Part shown: positions 50,868 to 60,056 of the stretch, in pieces
Position numbering within the stretch: position 1 is the first letter of the stretch
How the letters are laid out: each line of letters starts with the position of its first letter
Assembly: GCF_900176425.1 (NCBI RefSeq)
Contig: NZ_FWXS01000007.1
Location: 1 to 64,000, forward strand
DNA length: 64,000 bases
From: Moheibacter sediminis
Lineage (GTDB): Bacteria; Bacteroidota; Bacteroidia; Flavobacteriales; Weeksellaceae
Direction: 5' to 3'
Notes under the pieces: generated by a model
Seen by the model: the letters and a program-made list of their open reading frames with translations, nothing else
Told to the model about the DNA's origin: nothing
Databases searched by the model: none
Made by a program: the position numbers and the translations under genes

Positions 50868-52919
50868 ATGACAACTGAATTGGATAACCTGCACAACGAG
50901 GCAGACGGAGAAAATGACAACAACTTAAATCCTCAGCCTGAAAATGTATCGGAATCTTCTGAAAAAGAAGAAAATAAACAAGTAGAAGAAGTTCAGGAAG
51001 AAACAATTTCTGAAGAAATTAAACCCGAATCAGAGTCTGAAATCCTGACGGAAATGCCATCTGAAGAAACTTCTTCAGAGGAATTTACTGCTGAAGAACT
51101 TGTTGAAGAATCGGAGGAAGAAGCGATCGAAGAAGAAATTCCTTTCAAAAATTATGAAAGTCTTCCTGTCGGAGTTTTGGTTGGTGAGGCAAAAGAATTG
51201 CTTAAAAACCACCAGGCACGCAAGCTCAGCAAACATTTCAATCAAATCAGAGAAGCTGTTAAAAAGCAGCTGGAAGAAGACGAAGCTGCTAAAAAACAAG
51301 CTTTTGTGGAAGAAGGAGGTGAGGCACTTGATTTTCATTATGACAATCCGGCAAGGAGAGAATTCAATGCAGTTTACAACGATTACAGAAAACAAATCGA
51401 TGCTTATTACAAAGAGCAGGAGCAGAGCCAGCAGCAAAATCTGACGGAACGTTTGCAAATCATCGATGAGTTGAAATCGCTTTATCAGGATCAAAATGAA
51501 AATAATTCAAATATTTTCAATCAATTTAGAAAGTTAAAAACAAGATGGCACAATGCGGGGTCGATTCCCAAAGCACAAGCCGGAAATGTTTTCAAAACAT
51601 ATTTTCACCATTTAGATAATTTTTATGAATATTTAAATCTGAACAAGGAATTGCGTGAATTGGATTTCGTACACAATTTAGAAGTGCGTTATTCGATCAT
51701 TAAACGTGCAGAAGAATTGGTTCAGGAAGAAAATGTTCAGAAAGCTTTGAACGAATTGCAGTATTTGCACCGTTTGTGGAAAGAGGAAGCCGTTCCGGTA
51801 GCTGAAGAATTGCGCGAACCAACTTGGCAGAAATTCAAAGAATTAACCAATAAGATTCATGACCGTAAAACGGAATTAGGTGAGAAAGTAAAAAAAGAAC
51901 AAGATGAAAATCTTGCCAAAAAACAAGAAATTCTTGCTCAATTCCAACAATTGACTGAAAATGCCGAGAAAAAATCTCACGGCGAATGGCAGTCAAGCAT
52001 CAAAAAATTAAATACGCTTCGTGAAAATTTCCTGGCAATCGGTAGAGTTCCGAAAGAACATAATCACCAGACCTGGGAAGCATTTAAAAATGCAACGCGT
52101 GATTTCAACCATGTGAAAAATGAATTTTACAAGAGCTTAAAATCAGATCAGCAACAGAATTTAGAGAAAAAACAGGAATTGCTGAAAATCGCAAAAGAGC
52201 ATGCCGATAGTAAAGATTGGAACAATTCGGTACAAGTAATCAAAAAAATTCAGGCAGATTGGAAAAAAATCGGACATGTTCCGCGTAAATACTCTGATTC
52301 TATCTGGAAAGAATTCAAAGATGCATGTAATCTGTTTTTTGAGAAATACAAAGACAGAAACAACCAGTCCAATCAGGAATTTGAAGATAATTTTGTAAAA
52401 AAAGAAGCATTTTTAAAAGAAGTTTCAGAATTCAAACCGTCGGGTAATCCTCAACAGGATTTGAATGCTGTAAACGAATTCAATGTGAAATGGAACAGCA
52501 TGGGGAAAGTTCCTGCGGCTAAAATGTCGATCAATTCAGATTTCAACAAGGCTGTGGGTGATTTGGTAAAATCATTTGGACTTTCGCAAAATGAAATTCA
52601 GGATTTTAAAATGGCTTCTTTGGTTGACCAGATTAAATCCGGAAATGATGGAAGATTGCTTGATGATGAAATCCGCAAAGCGAGAAAAACCATTGAAGAA
52701 TTGGAAAAAGAAATCAACCAATTGGAAACAAATGTAGGTTTCTTCGCCAATGCTGACCAGAACAGTCCTTTACTGAAAGACGTTTACAGACAGATAGAAG
52801 AGAAACGTTCACGATTGACCGATACTGAAATTCGTTTGAGAAAATTGCACAGAATTGATTTTGAAGAGGAAGTAAACGAGCCTGAATCAGAACAAAATTC
52901 TGAAGAAACGGAAGGATAA
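50868..52919 (+). CDS. DUF349 repeat protein
   Basis: 683 residues from ATG 50868. An acidic, low-complexity N-terminus (about 100 residues rich in Glu and Ser) is followed by five DUF349 units, each with the pattern 'L..QW..IG.VP....' such as 'LKTRWHNAGSIPKAQAG', 'LREPTWQKFKELTNKIHDRK', 'LAIGRVPKEHNHQTWEAFK' and 'ADWKKIGHVPRKYSDSIWKEF'. The C-terminal 60 residues form a coiled coil. The function is unknown; a helical scaffold is likely. An independent promoter precedes it. Confidence 0.93.
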   Translation: MTTELDNLHNEADGENDNNLNPQPENVSESSEKEENKQVEEVQEETISEEIKPESESEILTEMPSEETSSEEFTAEELVEESEEEAIEEEIPFKNYESLPVGVLVGEAKELLKNHQARKLSKHFNQIREAVKKQLEEDEAAKKQAFVEEGGEALDFHYDNPARREFNAVYNDYRKQIDAYYKEQEQSQQQNLTERLQIIDELKSLYQDQNENNSNIFNQFRKLKTRWHNAGSIPKAQAGNVFKTYFHHLDNFYEYLNLNKELRELDFVHNLEVRYSIIKRAEELVQEENVQKALNELQYLHRLWKEEAVPVAEELREPTWQKFKELTNKIHDRKTELGEKVKKEQDENLAKKQEILAQFQQLTENAEKKSHGEWQSSIKKLNTLRENFLAIGRVPKEHNHQTWEAFKNATRDFNHVKNEFYKSLKSDQQQNLEKKQELLKIAKEHADSKDWNNSVQVIKKIQADWKKIGHVPRKYSDSIWKEFKDACNLFFEKYKDRNNQSNQEFEDNFVKKEAFLKEVSEFKPSGNPQQDLNAVNEFNVKWNSMGKVPAAKMSINSDFNKAVGDLVKSFGLSQNEIQDFKMASLVDQIKSGNDGRLLDDEIRKARKTIEELEKEINQLETNVGFFANADQNSPLLKDVYRQIEEKRSRLTDTEIRLRKLHRIDFEEEVNEPESEQNSEETEG

Positions 52920-52943
52920 AATTCAATTTTAAACAAATAAATT

Positions 52944-52979
52944 ACACCTGACTGGTTTCCTACTTGTCAGGTGTTTTCT
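52944..52979 (+). terminator. Terminator of the DUF349 gene
   Basis: A perfect 9-bp stem ACACCTGAC / GTCAGGTGT (52944-52952 and 52966-52974) followed by a short T-rich tail. ribD starts just after, at 52989. Confidence 0.75.
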
Positions 52980-52988
52980 TAAAATACA

Positions 52989-54017
52989 ATGATGAATTTC
53001 GATGAACAAATGATGCAACGCTGCATCCAATTGGCACAAAATGGATTTGGGGATACGTATCCAAATCCTATGGTCGGCTGTGTAATTGTTCATAATGGAA
53101 AAATCATAGTAGAAGGCTGGCACGAAAAAGCCGGAAAACCCCACGCAGAAGTAAATGCCATTCATCAAATTCATGATAAAGAAATTCTGAAACAATCTAC
53201 TTTGTACGTTTCTTTAGAACCTTGTGCGCATCATGGCAAAACACCGCCTTGTGCAGATTTGATTATTCAGCATCAGATTCCGAAAGTGGTAATCGGAACT
53301 ATAGATTCGTTTGCGAAAGTAAATGGGTTGGGAATTCAGAAATTAAAAGATGCGGGGATTGAAGTGATTTCGGGAGCGTTGGAAATAGAATGCCGAGATT
53401 TGAACAAACGTTTTTTTACATTTCATCAAGAAAAAAGACCGTATGTCATTTTGAAATGGGCGCAAACGGCTGATGGTTTCATGGCAATAGAAAATGGAGA
53501 GCAAAAATGGATCACCAATGAGTATTCCAAACAACTCGTTCACAAATGGAGAACGGAAGAGCAATCCATTTTGGTTGGAACTAAAACCGCTGAAACCGAC
53601 AATCCGCAATTGAATGCGAGATTATGGAACGGAAATCAACCGATTCGTTTGGTTTTAGACAAAGAATTAAAATTAAATCAGAATTTGAATTTATTTGATA
53701 GAAATCAAAAAACCATCATTTTTTCTGAAAAAGAAAAAGCAAATCAGGAAAACTTAGAATTTATTCAAACTTCATTTGATAAAAATTTACCGGATTCAAT
53801 TCTCCAGAAATTACATGAAATAGGAATCCAATCGGTCATCATCGAAGGCGGAAAGAAAACTTTAGAATCATTTATCCAAAAAGATTTATGGGATGAAGCG
53901 AGAATTTTTACTTCTTCAGAATCTTGGGATTCAGGAATTAAATCGCCTGAAATTCATGGTAAAATGATTCATTCAAAAAAAATAATTTCAGACAAATTAG
54001 AAATTTTTACACGATGA
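52989..54017 (+). CDS. ribD: Bifunctional riboflavin deaminase-reductase
   Basis: 342 residues. The N-terminal deaminase has the zinc site His52-Ala-Glu54 (PHAEVNAI) with Cys79 and Cys88 ('PCAHHGKTPPCADL'). The C-terminal reductase has 'ILKWAQTADGFMA', 'WITNEYSK' and 'VIIEGGKKTLESFI'. It makes two steps from the GTP cyclohydrolase II product in riboflavin synthesis. No FMN riboswitch is visible in the 69-bp leader. It overlaps yigZ by 4 bp, so the two are coupled. Confidence 0.95.
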   Translation: MMNFDEQMMQRCIQLAQNGFGDTYPNPMVGCVIVHNGKIIVEGWHEKAGKPHAEVNAIHQIHDKEILKQSTLYVSLEPCAHHGKTPPCADLIIQHQIPKVVIGTIDSFAKVNGLGIQKLKDAGIEVISGALEIECRDLNKRFFTFHQEKRPYVILKWAQTADGFMAIENGEQKWITNEYSKQLVHKWRTEEQSILVGTKTAETDNPQLNARLWNGNQPIRLVLDKELKLNQNLNLFDRNQKTIIFSEKEKANQENLEFIQTSFDKNLPDSILQKLHEIGIQSVIIEGGKKTLESFIQKDLWDEARIFTSSESWDSGIKSPEIHGKMIHSKKIISDKLEIFTR

Positions 54018-54616
54018 GTTTTTCTTACCAAACCATAGCCAATCCGGTTGAAGAAATTACTTTCAAAGAAAAAGGAAGTAAATTCATCGGTTATGCTTTT
54101 CCGGTACATGATGAGGGCGAAATCAAAGAAAGGTTAATTCAATTGTGGCAGAAATATCCCGAAGCGACACATATTTGTTATGCTTTTCGATTGGGAATCG
54201 ACGGCGAAAGATACAGAGCCAATGATGACGGAGAACCTTCAGGTAGCGCGGGTTTGCCTATCTATAATCAAATTGTTTCTAAAGAAATTACCAATGTTTT
54301 GGTTGCTTCCATACGCTTTTATGGCGGAACGAAATTAGGTGTTTCGGGATTGGTAAAAGCATACAAACTTTCGGCGCAAATGGCTTTGGACGAAGCTGAA
54401 ATTGTAGAAAAACATTTGACCGAAAAAGTGAAATTTGAATTTTCTTATGAAGACCAGGGAAGTGTCATGCGCAACATTGATAAGTCCAATGCTGAAGTAA
54501 TTTCTACAGAATTCACAGACAAATGTGTAGTAATTGTCAGAGTGCGAAAAGACAATTTAGATAATTTTTTGGCATTGTTTGAACCGCTTTATCAGGTTAA
54601 AATTTCTATTTATTAA
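54014..54616 (+). CDS. YigZ/IMPACT family protein
   Basis: 200 residues of the UPF0029/IMPACT family. 'ITFKEKGSKFIGYAFPVHDE', 'ATHICYAFRLG ... RYRANDDGEPSGSAGLPIYNQI' (in parts) and 'VASIRFYGGTKLGVSGLVKAYK' are diagnostic, plus a C-terminal ferredoxin-like domain. IMPACT-type proteins bind Gcn1 in eukaryotes; the bacterial role is unclear. It is co-transcribed with ribD. The last 4 bp overlap the convergent response regulator. Confidence 0.94.
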   Translation: MSFSYQTIANPVEEITFKEKGSKFIGYAFPVHDEGEIKERLIQLWQKYPEATHICYAFRLGIDGERYRANDDGEPSGSAGLPIYNQIVSKEITNVLVASIRFYGGTKLGVSGLVKAYKLSAQMALDEAEIVEKHLTEKVKFEFSYEDQGSVMRNIDKSNAEVISTEFTDKCVVIVRVRKDNLDNFLALFEPLYQVKISIY

Positions 54617-55245
54617 ACAATCCTCTGCTTAATAGCTTTCGAAACCGCTTCATTCATCGAATGCACCTGCAGTTTTTCATAAACGGTGCGGATGTACTGC
54701 CTAACGGTATTGATGGAAATGCCCAATTCTTCACCAATCATTTTGTAGCTGTTGCCGTTGACTAAAGATTGTAGGATTTCTTTTTCTCTTTTGGTCAAAT
54801 TATAATCTTGTGTAGGAATGTTTTGAATTAGTGAAAAAGCCTGAATTACTTTCCGCGCAATTGGCGAACTCATTGGCGAGCCCCCGTCCAGAACATCGTG
54901 AATGGATTCTACGATTTTTTCAGGTGTTGATTTTTTGAGCAGATAACCTTTTGCGCCCAGACAGATACTTTCAAAAACATATTTATCATCTTCAAAAACC
55001 GTGAGCATGATGACCGGAATTTCTGAGTTTGTTTTTGCAAGAATCTTCAATCCGTCCAAACCGTTTTTTACAGGCATATCGATGTCCATCAAAATCACAT
55101 CAGGCATGTAATGTTGCATGATTTTTTCGATCAGCTCGCAGTTTTCCCAACCGCCGATACATTTCATATCGGTATTGGAATTCAGAAATTCCATCAACTG
55201 TTCCCGCAAAACAGGGTTATCTTCAAATACAGCAACTTTTATCAT
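54613..55245 (-). CDS. NarL/LuxR-type response regulator
   Basis: 210 residues from ATG 55245, which gives MIKVAVFEDN; an earlier in-frame ATG adds seven residues. The receiver domain has the phospho-acceptor Asp54 in 'ILMDIDMPVKNG' and the conserved Lys in 'GYLLKKSTPEKI'. The C-terminal LuxR helix-turn-helix is 'LTKREKEILQSLVNGNSYKMIGEELGISINTVRQYI' (parts). It pairs with the sensor kinase just upstream. A -7 box and a motif shared with two downstream units precede it, suggesting that it regulates itself and the surface-protein block. Confidence 0.96.
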   Translation of the reverse strand: MIKVAVFEDNPVLREQLMEFLNSNTDMKCIGGWENCELIEKIMQHYMPDVILMDIDMPVKNGLDGLKILAKTNSEIPVIMLTVFEDDKYVFESICLGAKGYLLKKSTPEKIVESIHDVLDGGSPMSSPIARKVIQAFSLIQNIPTQDYNLTKREKEILQSLVNGNSYKMIGEELGISINTVRQYIRTVYEKLQVHSMNEAVSKAIKQRIV

Positions 55246-55263
55246 AAGGTCTCGATTTATATC

Positions 55264-55310
55264 CAAATTTATACGAATTAAATTTCCCCTGTCCTCACAT
55301 CATTATGCGT
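55264..55310 (-). promoter_or_regulatory. Response regulator promoter with shared motif (inverted)
   Basis: On the minus strand TAAATTTG (55271-55264) is a perfect -7 box. CGCATAATGATGTG (55308-55295) is the inverse of the motif at 57581 and 60057. Motif centre to box is 30.5 bp, against 31.5 bp at the other two sites. The motif overlaps the last codons of the kinase gene. Confidence 0.55.
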
Positions 55311-57501
55311 ATGGAAATGAAACATAAATCTGAGTTCCACTTTTATTCGAACTGATTTCAAACTTTCCTTTTTGGTTCTCAGTTCTCATCTTCATATTTT
55401 TCAAACCATTGCCCAATTTTACTGTACTCAAATCAAACCCAACGCCGTTGTCTTTGATTTTCATGTGGATTTCATGTGGATTTTTCATGATTGAAATTTT
55501 AGCAAAATCGGCTTGTGAATATTTAGACAAATTGTTCAGCGCTTCTTTAAATATCAAATAAAAATCCCTTCTTTTTTCAGGAGAAAACTTCACTTCATTC
55601 AAAGAATCGTCTATTTCAAATTGGTAATCGATTTTATTATTTTCCAAGATATTTACAGTAAATTCTTTCATGCGAACGATGATTTGTCTGAAATTATCAT
55701 TATCCGGATTCATACTCCAAACTATGTCACTGATGTTTTCCATCACATTTTGGGTGTTTTCTTTAATTTTTTCAATTTGAACTTTGGTTTTAGATTCTTC
55801 TAGATTTAAATCTTTTATGGCTGAATGTGAAATCAAATTGATTGCTGTAAGCGTACTTCCGACTTCATCATGCAACTCTGATGAAATACGGTTTCGTTCT
55901 TTGATGATGAGATTTTTCTGTTCGATTTTTTTCTTGAGTAAAATTCTATTAACTAAAAATGCGATGGAAATCAATACAATTAAAAAAGAAGCAATTCCCA
56001 GATTTCTGGTCAGATTTTGATTTTGAATTTTTCGTTCCTTAAGTTCGTTTTCTTGGTATGCAATTTTCTTTTGTTGTTCAAGAGAATGGATTTGAGCCTG
56101 ATTCATTTTGAGAAATTCATTCTGCTGTGAAATTTTTAAATCATTGATTTCCTTTGTTTTAACTAGTATTTCAATTTCCCTTTGCTTTTGCTCCGCTTCG
56201 ATTAAATTTCCTCTGATCAAAGCATTTTTCTTTTCTATTTCGAGATTTTTGATTTTTGAATCGATTGCCAAACGTTCTATTTCAGCTTCTTTTTTCTCAG
56301 TTTCGTATTTCACTTCCAGCTCATGAAAGTTCTTTTTGGAAGTTTCATTGAGAATGGAATCCTTGTAGGCATGAAAATTTTCTAAATATCCATAAGCAGT
56401 TGCAGGATCATTTTTTACATTTTTATAATAGAAATTCAGCGAGCCGTACCAATCCCTGACTGCGCCATTGTCTTTAGCTTCCAAAGCTTTCTGGTAGCTT
56501 TCTTCATAGTAGCGGTTCATCTTTTCTTCATCACCCGTATAACCTGCAAACATTCCGGCTACTCTTGTATAACGGTATAGTTGGTGGCGGTTGATTTCCT
56601 TTCCGTATTCTATGGCTTCTTCCATATATTTCAGTGCATTGGGGCGGTCTTTTTGAGCATGGTATGCCATCGCCAGATCAACCAGGCTGATAAATTTCGT
56701 TTCCGGTTTTTTGGAATTTTGAGCAAATCGGTTGGATTCTTTGTAATAATAAATAGCAGAATCCATCTGATTTATTTTATTATAAATGCGTGCTAGGTTG
56801 GAAAGCTGTACACACAGGTTTTCATAATCTTTTGCTCTTTTTCTGGATTGAATTGCCTTGTGTGAATACTGTATCGACTGTGCGATTTCACCCATATAAA
56901 AATAAACGTTCGAAATATTTACATAAACCAACCCTGCAGATTCTGGTTCGTTTTCCTTTTCATACATCTGAACTGATTTCTGATAATAGTCAAGTGCCGA
57001 AGCATATTCATTATTTTTTTCTTTGACAGATCCGAGCGTATAGTAAATTTCAGCCGTTATGCTGGATTTTATTGGTGGTTTTCCTGCTATTCTCAATGCT
57101 TCGTTCAGATATTCGGTCGATTTAGACAGTCCGCCTTCCTTGTTTTTAAAGTATAAACTTTTGGTCCAGAGCAAACCCATTTTGATTTCTTTTTCATGAT
57201 TAGGATTGGAGATTTTAAGATTTTCAATGACAGCCCATTCTTTTGCAACATTTTTGTCGTATCCCAATTCTATATCATAAAAAACCTTTTTGATCAGCCC
57301 CATTCCATACCCGAAGTTGTTTTTTTCTTTTTGCGAATTTGAAATCAATTCATCCAGAGTTGTATAAGCTTTTTGAGATTCCGAAGCATCATAATAGGTT
57401 TTGGCCTCGTCTAATTTTTTACCGATATAGTCGGTATTGACGATCTGTGAGAACATCGAAACCGATAGAAAAAGTAGTATCAAACTCCATTTGAAACGCA
57501 T
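55303..57501 (-). CDS. TPR-containing sensor histidine kinase
   Basis: 732 residues. A signal peptide is followed by about 350 residues of periplasmic tetratricopeptide repeats (units such as 'AEIYYTLGSVKEKNNEYASALDYYQKSVQMYEK', in parts). A long coiled coil follows, then one membrane helix ('LGIASFLIVLISIAFLV') and a cytoplasmic HisKA_3/HATPase pair. The phospho-accepting His544 is in 'ELHDEVGSTL', the N box is 'EALNNLSKYS' and the G box is 'DNGVGF'. It phosphorylates the NarL-type regulator encoded next on the same strand. The sensed signal is unknown; the TPRs suggest protein or peptide binding. Confidence 0.95.
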   Translation of the reverse strand: MRFKWSLILLFLSVSMFSQIVNTDYIGKKLDEAKTYYDASESQKAYTTLDELISNSQKEKNNFGYGMGLIKKVFYDIELGYDKNVAKEWAVIENLKISNPNHEKEIKMGLLWTKSLYFKNKEGGLSKSTEYLNEALRIAGKPPIKSSITAEIYYTLGSVKEKNNEYASALDYYQKSVQMYEKENEPESAGLVYVNISNVYFYMGEIAQSIQYSHKAIQSRKRAKDYENLCVQLSNLARIYNKINQMDSAIYYYKESNRFAQNSKKPETKFISLVDLAMAYHAQKDRPNALKYMEEAIEYGKEINRHQLYRYTRVAGMFAGYTGDEEKMNRYYEESYQKALEAKDNGAVRDWYGSLNFYYKNVKNDPATAYGYLENFHAYKDSILNETSKKNFHELEVKYETEKKEAEIERLAIDSKIKNLEIEKKNALIRGNLIEAEQKQREIEILVKTKEINDLKISQQNEFLKMNQAQIHSLEQQKKIAYQENELKERKIQNQNLTRNLGIASFLIVLISIAFLVNRILLKKKIEQKNLIIKERNRISSELHDEVGSTLTAINLISHSAIKDLNLEESKTKVQIEKIKENTQNVMENISDIVWSMNPDNDNFRQIIVRMKEFTVNILENNKIDYQFEIDDSLNEVKFSPEKRRDFYLIFKEALNNLSKYSQADFAKISIMKNPHEIHMKIKDNGVGFDLSTVKLGNGLKNMKMRTENQKGKFEISSNKSGTQIYVSFPYA

Positions 57502-57522
57502 AAGGCAAAGTCAGAAGCTTTT

Positions 57523-57554
57523 CAAATTTAATGAAAATTTGAATTAGACCGCAA
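57523..57554 (-). promoter_or_regulatory. Sensor kinase promoter
   Basis: On the minus strand, TTG (57554-57552), a 21-bp spacer and TAAATTTG (57530-57523), 22 bp before the ATG. The shared motif at 57581 lies upstream of it. Confidence 0.6.
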
Positions 57555-57580
57555 ACTTAAATCATACATGTTTAAAGCTC

Positions 57581-57628
57581 TACACATCATTATGCGATGT
57601 TATTTGTTTCCTGATTAAATGAATTTTG
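57581..57628 (+). promoter_or_regulatory. Shared regulatory motif and -7-like box, site 1
   Basis: TACACATCATTATGCGAT (57581-57598) followed 40 bp from its start by GAATTTTG (57621-57628). The motif core contains ACATC...GATGT inverted. A -33 TTG at normal distance is missing, as expected for an activator-dependent promoter. It drives the 57647 gene. Confidence 0.6.
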
Positions 57629-57646
57629 GACTAAAATCATATCAAG

Positions 57647-58729
57647 ATGAAAACACTATTATTTTTTACAATGATGTTGGTCGCTTTAGGGTTAAGCGCA
57701 CAAGAGAAGTTTTTTAAACATATTGCGACTGCGCCTACCATCGCTTGGGCAAATGTTTCGATTTTAGATCATCCTTTACTAAACGGAAGTCCCGACGCCA
57801 AAGTTTTTATTTCTCATTATAGAGATGGCGAATCCAACAACCATCGTTCGGGCGTTTTTTATTTTGATGGCAGATGGTACATTTACCAGGAAGATTGGGA
57901 ACCGATCAAAGTCAATTCAGCTTACATGGTTTACATTGCCGATGCTGATGATGCATTCAGACATGATGTCGCTCTTCCCATGATTTCTTCTATGTTAGAC
58001 CATTCTATCATCAATGGTTCTTCAGATAAAAACCCTGTTTATACACATGTCAATGTCGCCAACAATGACTTATGTGATTTCAATTTAGGATTTGCTTATG
58101 ACGCCGGATTTGGAACCTGGAACCTGACCAATTTATCCTTGGAAAATATCCCTTCTCCATCTTCTTATTTCATAACAGCCGAAGGGGCAGACCCTGCAAT
58201 TATTGGCTACCGACACGTTACAGATTCAGAAAATTTGATAGATGGCGGATGTACTGTAATTGATCATCCACAATTAAACCTTAACGAAAATGCAGGTATC
58301 GTTTTCTCTCATCATTATGGCTCTGTTGACAATCCTACCGGAAATGTGATGGTCGATAAGACTTTCGCTATCCAATATAACTGGGCGCGGGGAGATTGGA
58401 GGATTTGTACAGAGGATTTTACCACCATACCCGAAGGAGCGCGATTCAATTTACTATTTCAGGCAGATGCTATTATGAACACCAATGAAACTCAAATTGA
58501 AAATTCTTCGACAGCTTATCCAAATCCAATCATTGACAAAGTCAATTTCAGTTCAAAATCAATTATCCAGAAAATCTCCGTCCATGATTTTTCAGGTAAA
58601 ATCATTTCAGAATCAAATCCCGATTCAGATAAAATTACAATGGATTTATCCAAATTAAGAGCAGGTATTTATGTAGCCAAAATCCAAACAAAAGAAGGTG
58701 TTCAAACTATTAAATTGATTAAAAAATAA
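57647..58729 (+). CDS. Secreted T9SS type A protein with DHPLLNG repeats (DUF7452-like)
   Basis: 360 residues. Signal peptide MKTLLFFTMMLVALGLSAQ. Three or four repeats of about 75 residues follow, each with an aromatic/His strand, 'xxDHPLLNGxPDAKVFxxH', then a 'W.IY..D...I' strand: 'VSILDHPLLNGSPDAKVF', 'MLDHSIINGSSDKNPVY', 'VIDHPQLNLNENAGIVF'. They resemble DUF7452 modules. A type A sorting domain starts at 'AYPNPIIDKVNFSSKSI'. It is exported and cell-surface or secreted; the ligand is unknown. It is the first of a tandem pair, 23 bp before its paralogue. Confidence 0.85.
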   Translation: MKTLLFFTMMLVALGLSAQEKFFKHIATAPTIAWANVSILDHPLLNGSPDAKVFISHYRDGESNNHRSGVFYFDGRWYIYQEDWEPIKVNSAYMVYIADADDAFRHDVALPMISSMLDHSIINGSSDKNPVYTHVNVANNDLCDFNLGFAYDAGFGTWNLTNLSLENIPSPSSYFITAEGADPAIIGYRHVTDSENLIDGGCTVIDHPQLNLNENAGIVFSHHYGSVDNPTGNVMVDKTFAIQYNWARGDWRICTEDFTTIPEGARFNLLFQADAIMNTNETQIENSSTAYPNPIIDKVNFSSKSIIQKISVHDFSGKIISESNPDSDKITMDLSKLRAGIYVAKIQTKEGVQTIKLIKK

Positions 58730-58752
58730 ATTCTTAAGCTAAAATTACAATT

Positions 58753-59838
58753 ATGAAAGCAATTTTTACTGTCATTCTGATTTTATCGTTGCAAATCATA
58801 TTTGCTCAGGATAAAATGTTTACAATCACATCCACAGGCGAAAATATTTCAGGACACAGACTGTTGATTGATCATCCCCTTACAAATGATATCCCCGCGG
58901 CTGTAGTCATTGCAAACTACAACACAAATCCAAATGGCATTGCAGCAGGAGAGGAAAATCCGGTTCCCAATAAACCTATTTTCGCATCCTATACAGGACT
59001 TCATAATAAATGGTACATTGCTTTGAAAGACCTGACTCCTATGCTGGAAAACCTGAGTTTCAATGTGTATATCGCAGATACTGACAAAGGATTTAAACAT
59101 ATTGCCGACACAGAAAACTCAGATCCAAACTACACCTATCTCGATCATCCTCAGCTCAACGGAAACCCCGATAACATTACGCTCATGACCTCCGAATCAG
59201 TCGAAAACGCACACCAGGGAATTTGGTATTTCGAAAACCGTTGGTCGATTTACAATGAAAACGGCTCATTGTTCCATATTCCTTCTTATTCCAACATCGT
59301 TGTAGGCGGAGATGATGTCCAAACTTTCAGGCATACAGTCACGGCAGAAAATATCCATCCCATGTGGGCAGATGTGGCAGTTTTAGACCATCCATTATTA
59401 AACGGAAACCCCGACGCAAAATTCGTCTTTACGCACAATTGGGGACAGACAGGCGGAACCCAAATTATTTTAGACAAAGCCCTCATGGCAGAGTATTTCG
59501 ACGAAAGGTGGAATATCAGTACCACAAATCTCACAGATATGACCATCGGAGCCATGTTCGACATTTATGTGTATGATCAAACCATGTCAGTCAATGATTT
59601 AAATAACCAAAATGAAATTAAAGCTTATCCCAATCCTGTAATTGATAAAGTAAATTTCAATTCAAAATCAATAATAGAAAAAATTTCTATTTATAATTTA
59701 TCGGGGAAATTAATCTCAGAATTAAATGCAAATGCAGACAAAGCCGAAATTAACTTATCCAAATTAAATGCAGGAATTTACATCGCTAAAATTCAAACCA
59801 AACAAGGAACTAAGCTGCTCAAACTCATAAAAAAATAG
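58753..59838 (+). CDS. Second DHPLLNG-repeat T9SS type A protein, tandem paralogue
   Basis: 361 residues, the same design as the preceding gene: signal peptide (MKAIFTVILILSLQIIFAQ), then repeats containing 'LLIDHPLTNDIPAAVVI', 'YLDHPQLNGNPDNITLM' and 'VAVLDHPLLNGNPDAKFVFTHN'. The sorting domain is nearly identical to its neighbour ('AYPNPVIDKVNFNSKSIIEKISIYNLSGKLISE', parts), so the pair arose by duplication with conserved C-termini and diverged repeats. A terminator follows, so the pair forms one transcript. Confidence 0.85.
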   Translation: MKAIFTVILILSLQIIFAQDKMFTITSTGENISGHRLLIDHPLTNDIPAAVVIANYNTNPNGIAAGEENPVPNKPIFASYTGLHNKWYIALKDLTPMLENLSFNVYIADTDKGFKHIADTENSDPNYTYLDHPQLNGNPDNITLMTSESVENAHQGIWYFENRWSIYNENGSLFHIPSYSNIVVGGDDVQTFRHTVTAENIHPMWADVAVLDHPLLNGNPDAKFVFTHNWGQTGGTQIILDKALMAEYFDERWNISTTNLTDMTIGAMFDIYVYDQTMSVNDLNNQNEIKAYPNPVIDKVNFNSKSIIEKISIYNLSGKLISELNANADKAEINLSKLNAGIYIAKIQTKQGTKLLKLIKK

Positions 59839-59913
59839 GCTTATTTTTAATTGTGTCAAGAATCTGTTTTTTGAAATAAAGTCTATGTGTTAATTGAAAC
59901 AGATTCATCCCCT

Positions 59914-59943
59914 CGGGTAAACAATAGGTTTACCCGATTTTTA
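59914..59943 (+). terminator. Terminator after the tandem T9SS genes
   Basis: A perfect 9-bp stem CGGGTAAAC / GTTTACCCG (59914-59922 and 59928-59936) with a 5-nt loop, followed by a T-rich tract. Confidence 0.8.
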
Positions 59944-60056
59944 TTAGATCAGACTGATATTAATTATCCATACAAAGCGTTGAATCCTCAGTCAAGAGCC
60001 GTTGACCATCGGGCAAAAATGTAAAACCGAGTTCAATTATATTGCACCCCACGCAT

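Noticed and set aside
51100-51444. 114-codon open frame inside the DUF349 gene
   Set aside because: Lys/Arg-rich shadow of a Glu-rich coding stretch; no homology pattern and no start signals.
52920-52988. Possible FMN riboswitch ahead of ribD
   Set aside because: The 69-bp region holds only the terminator of the previous gene; none of the conserved FMN-riboswitch helices can fit.
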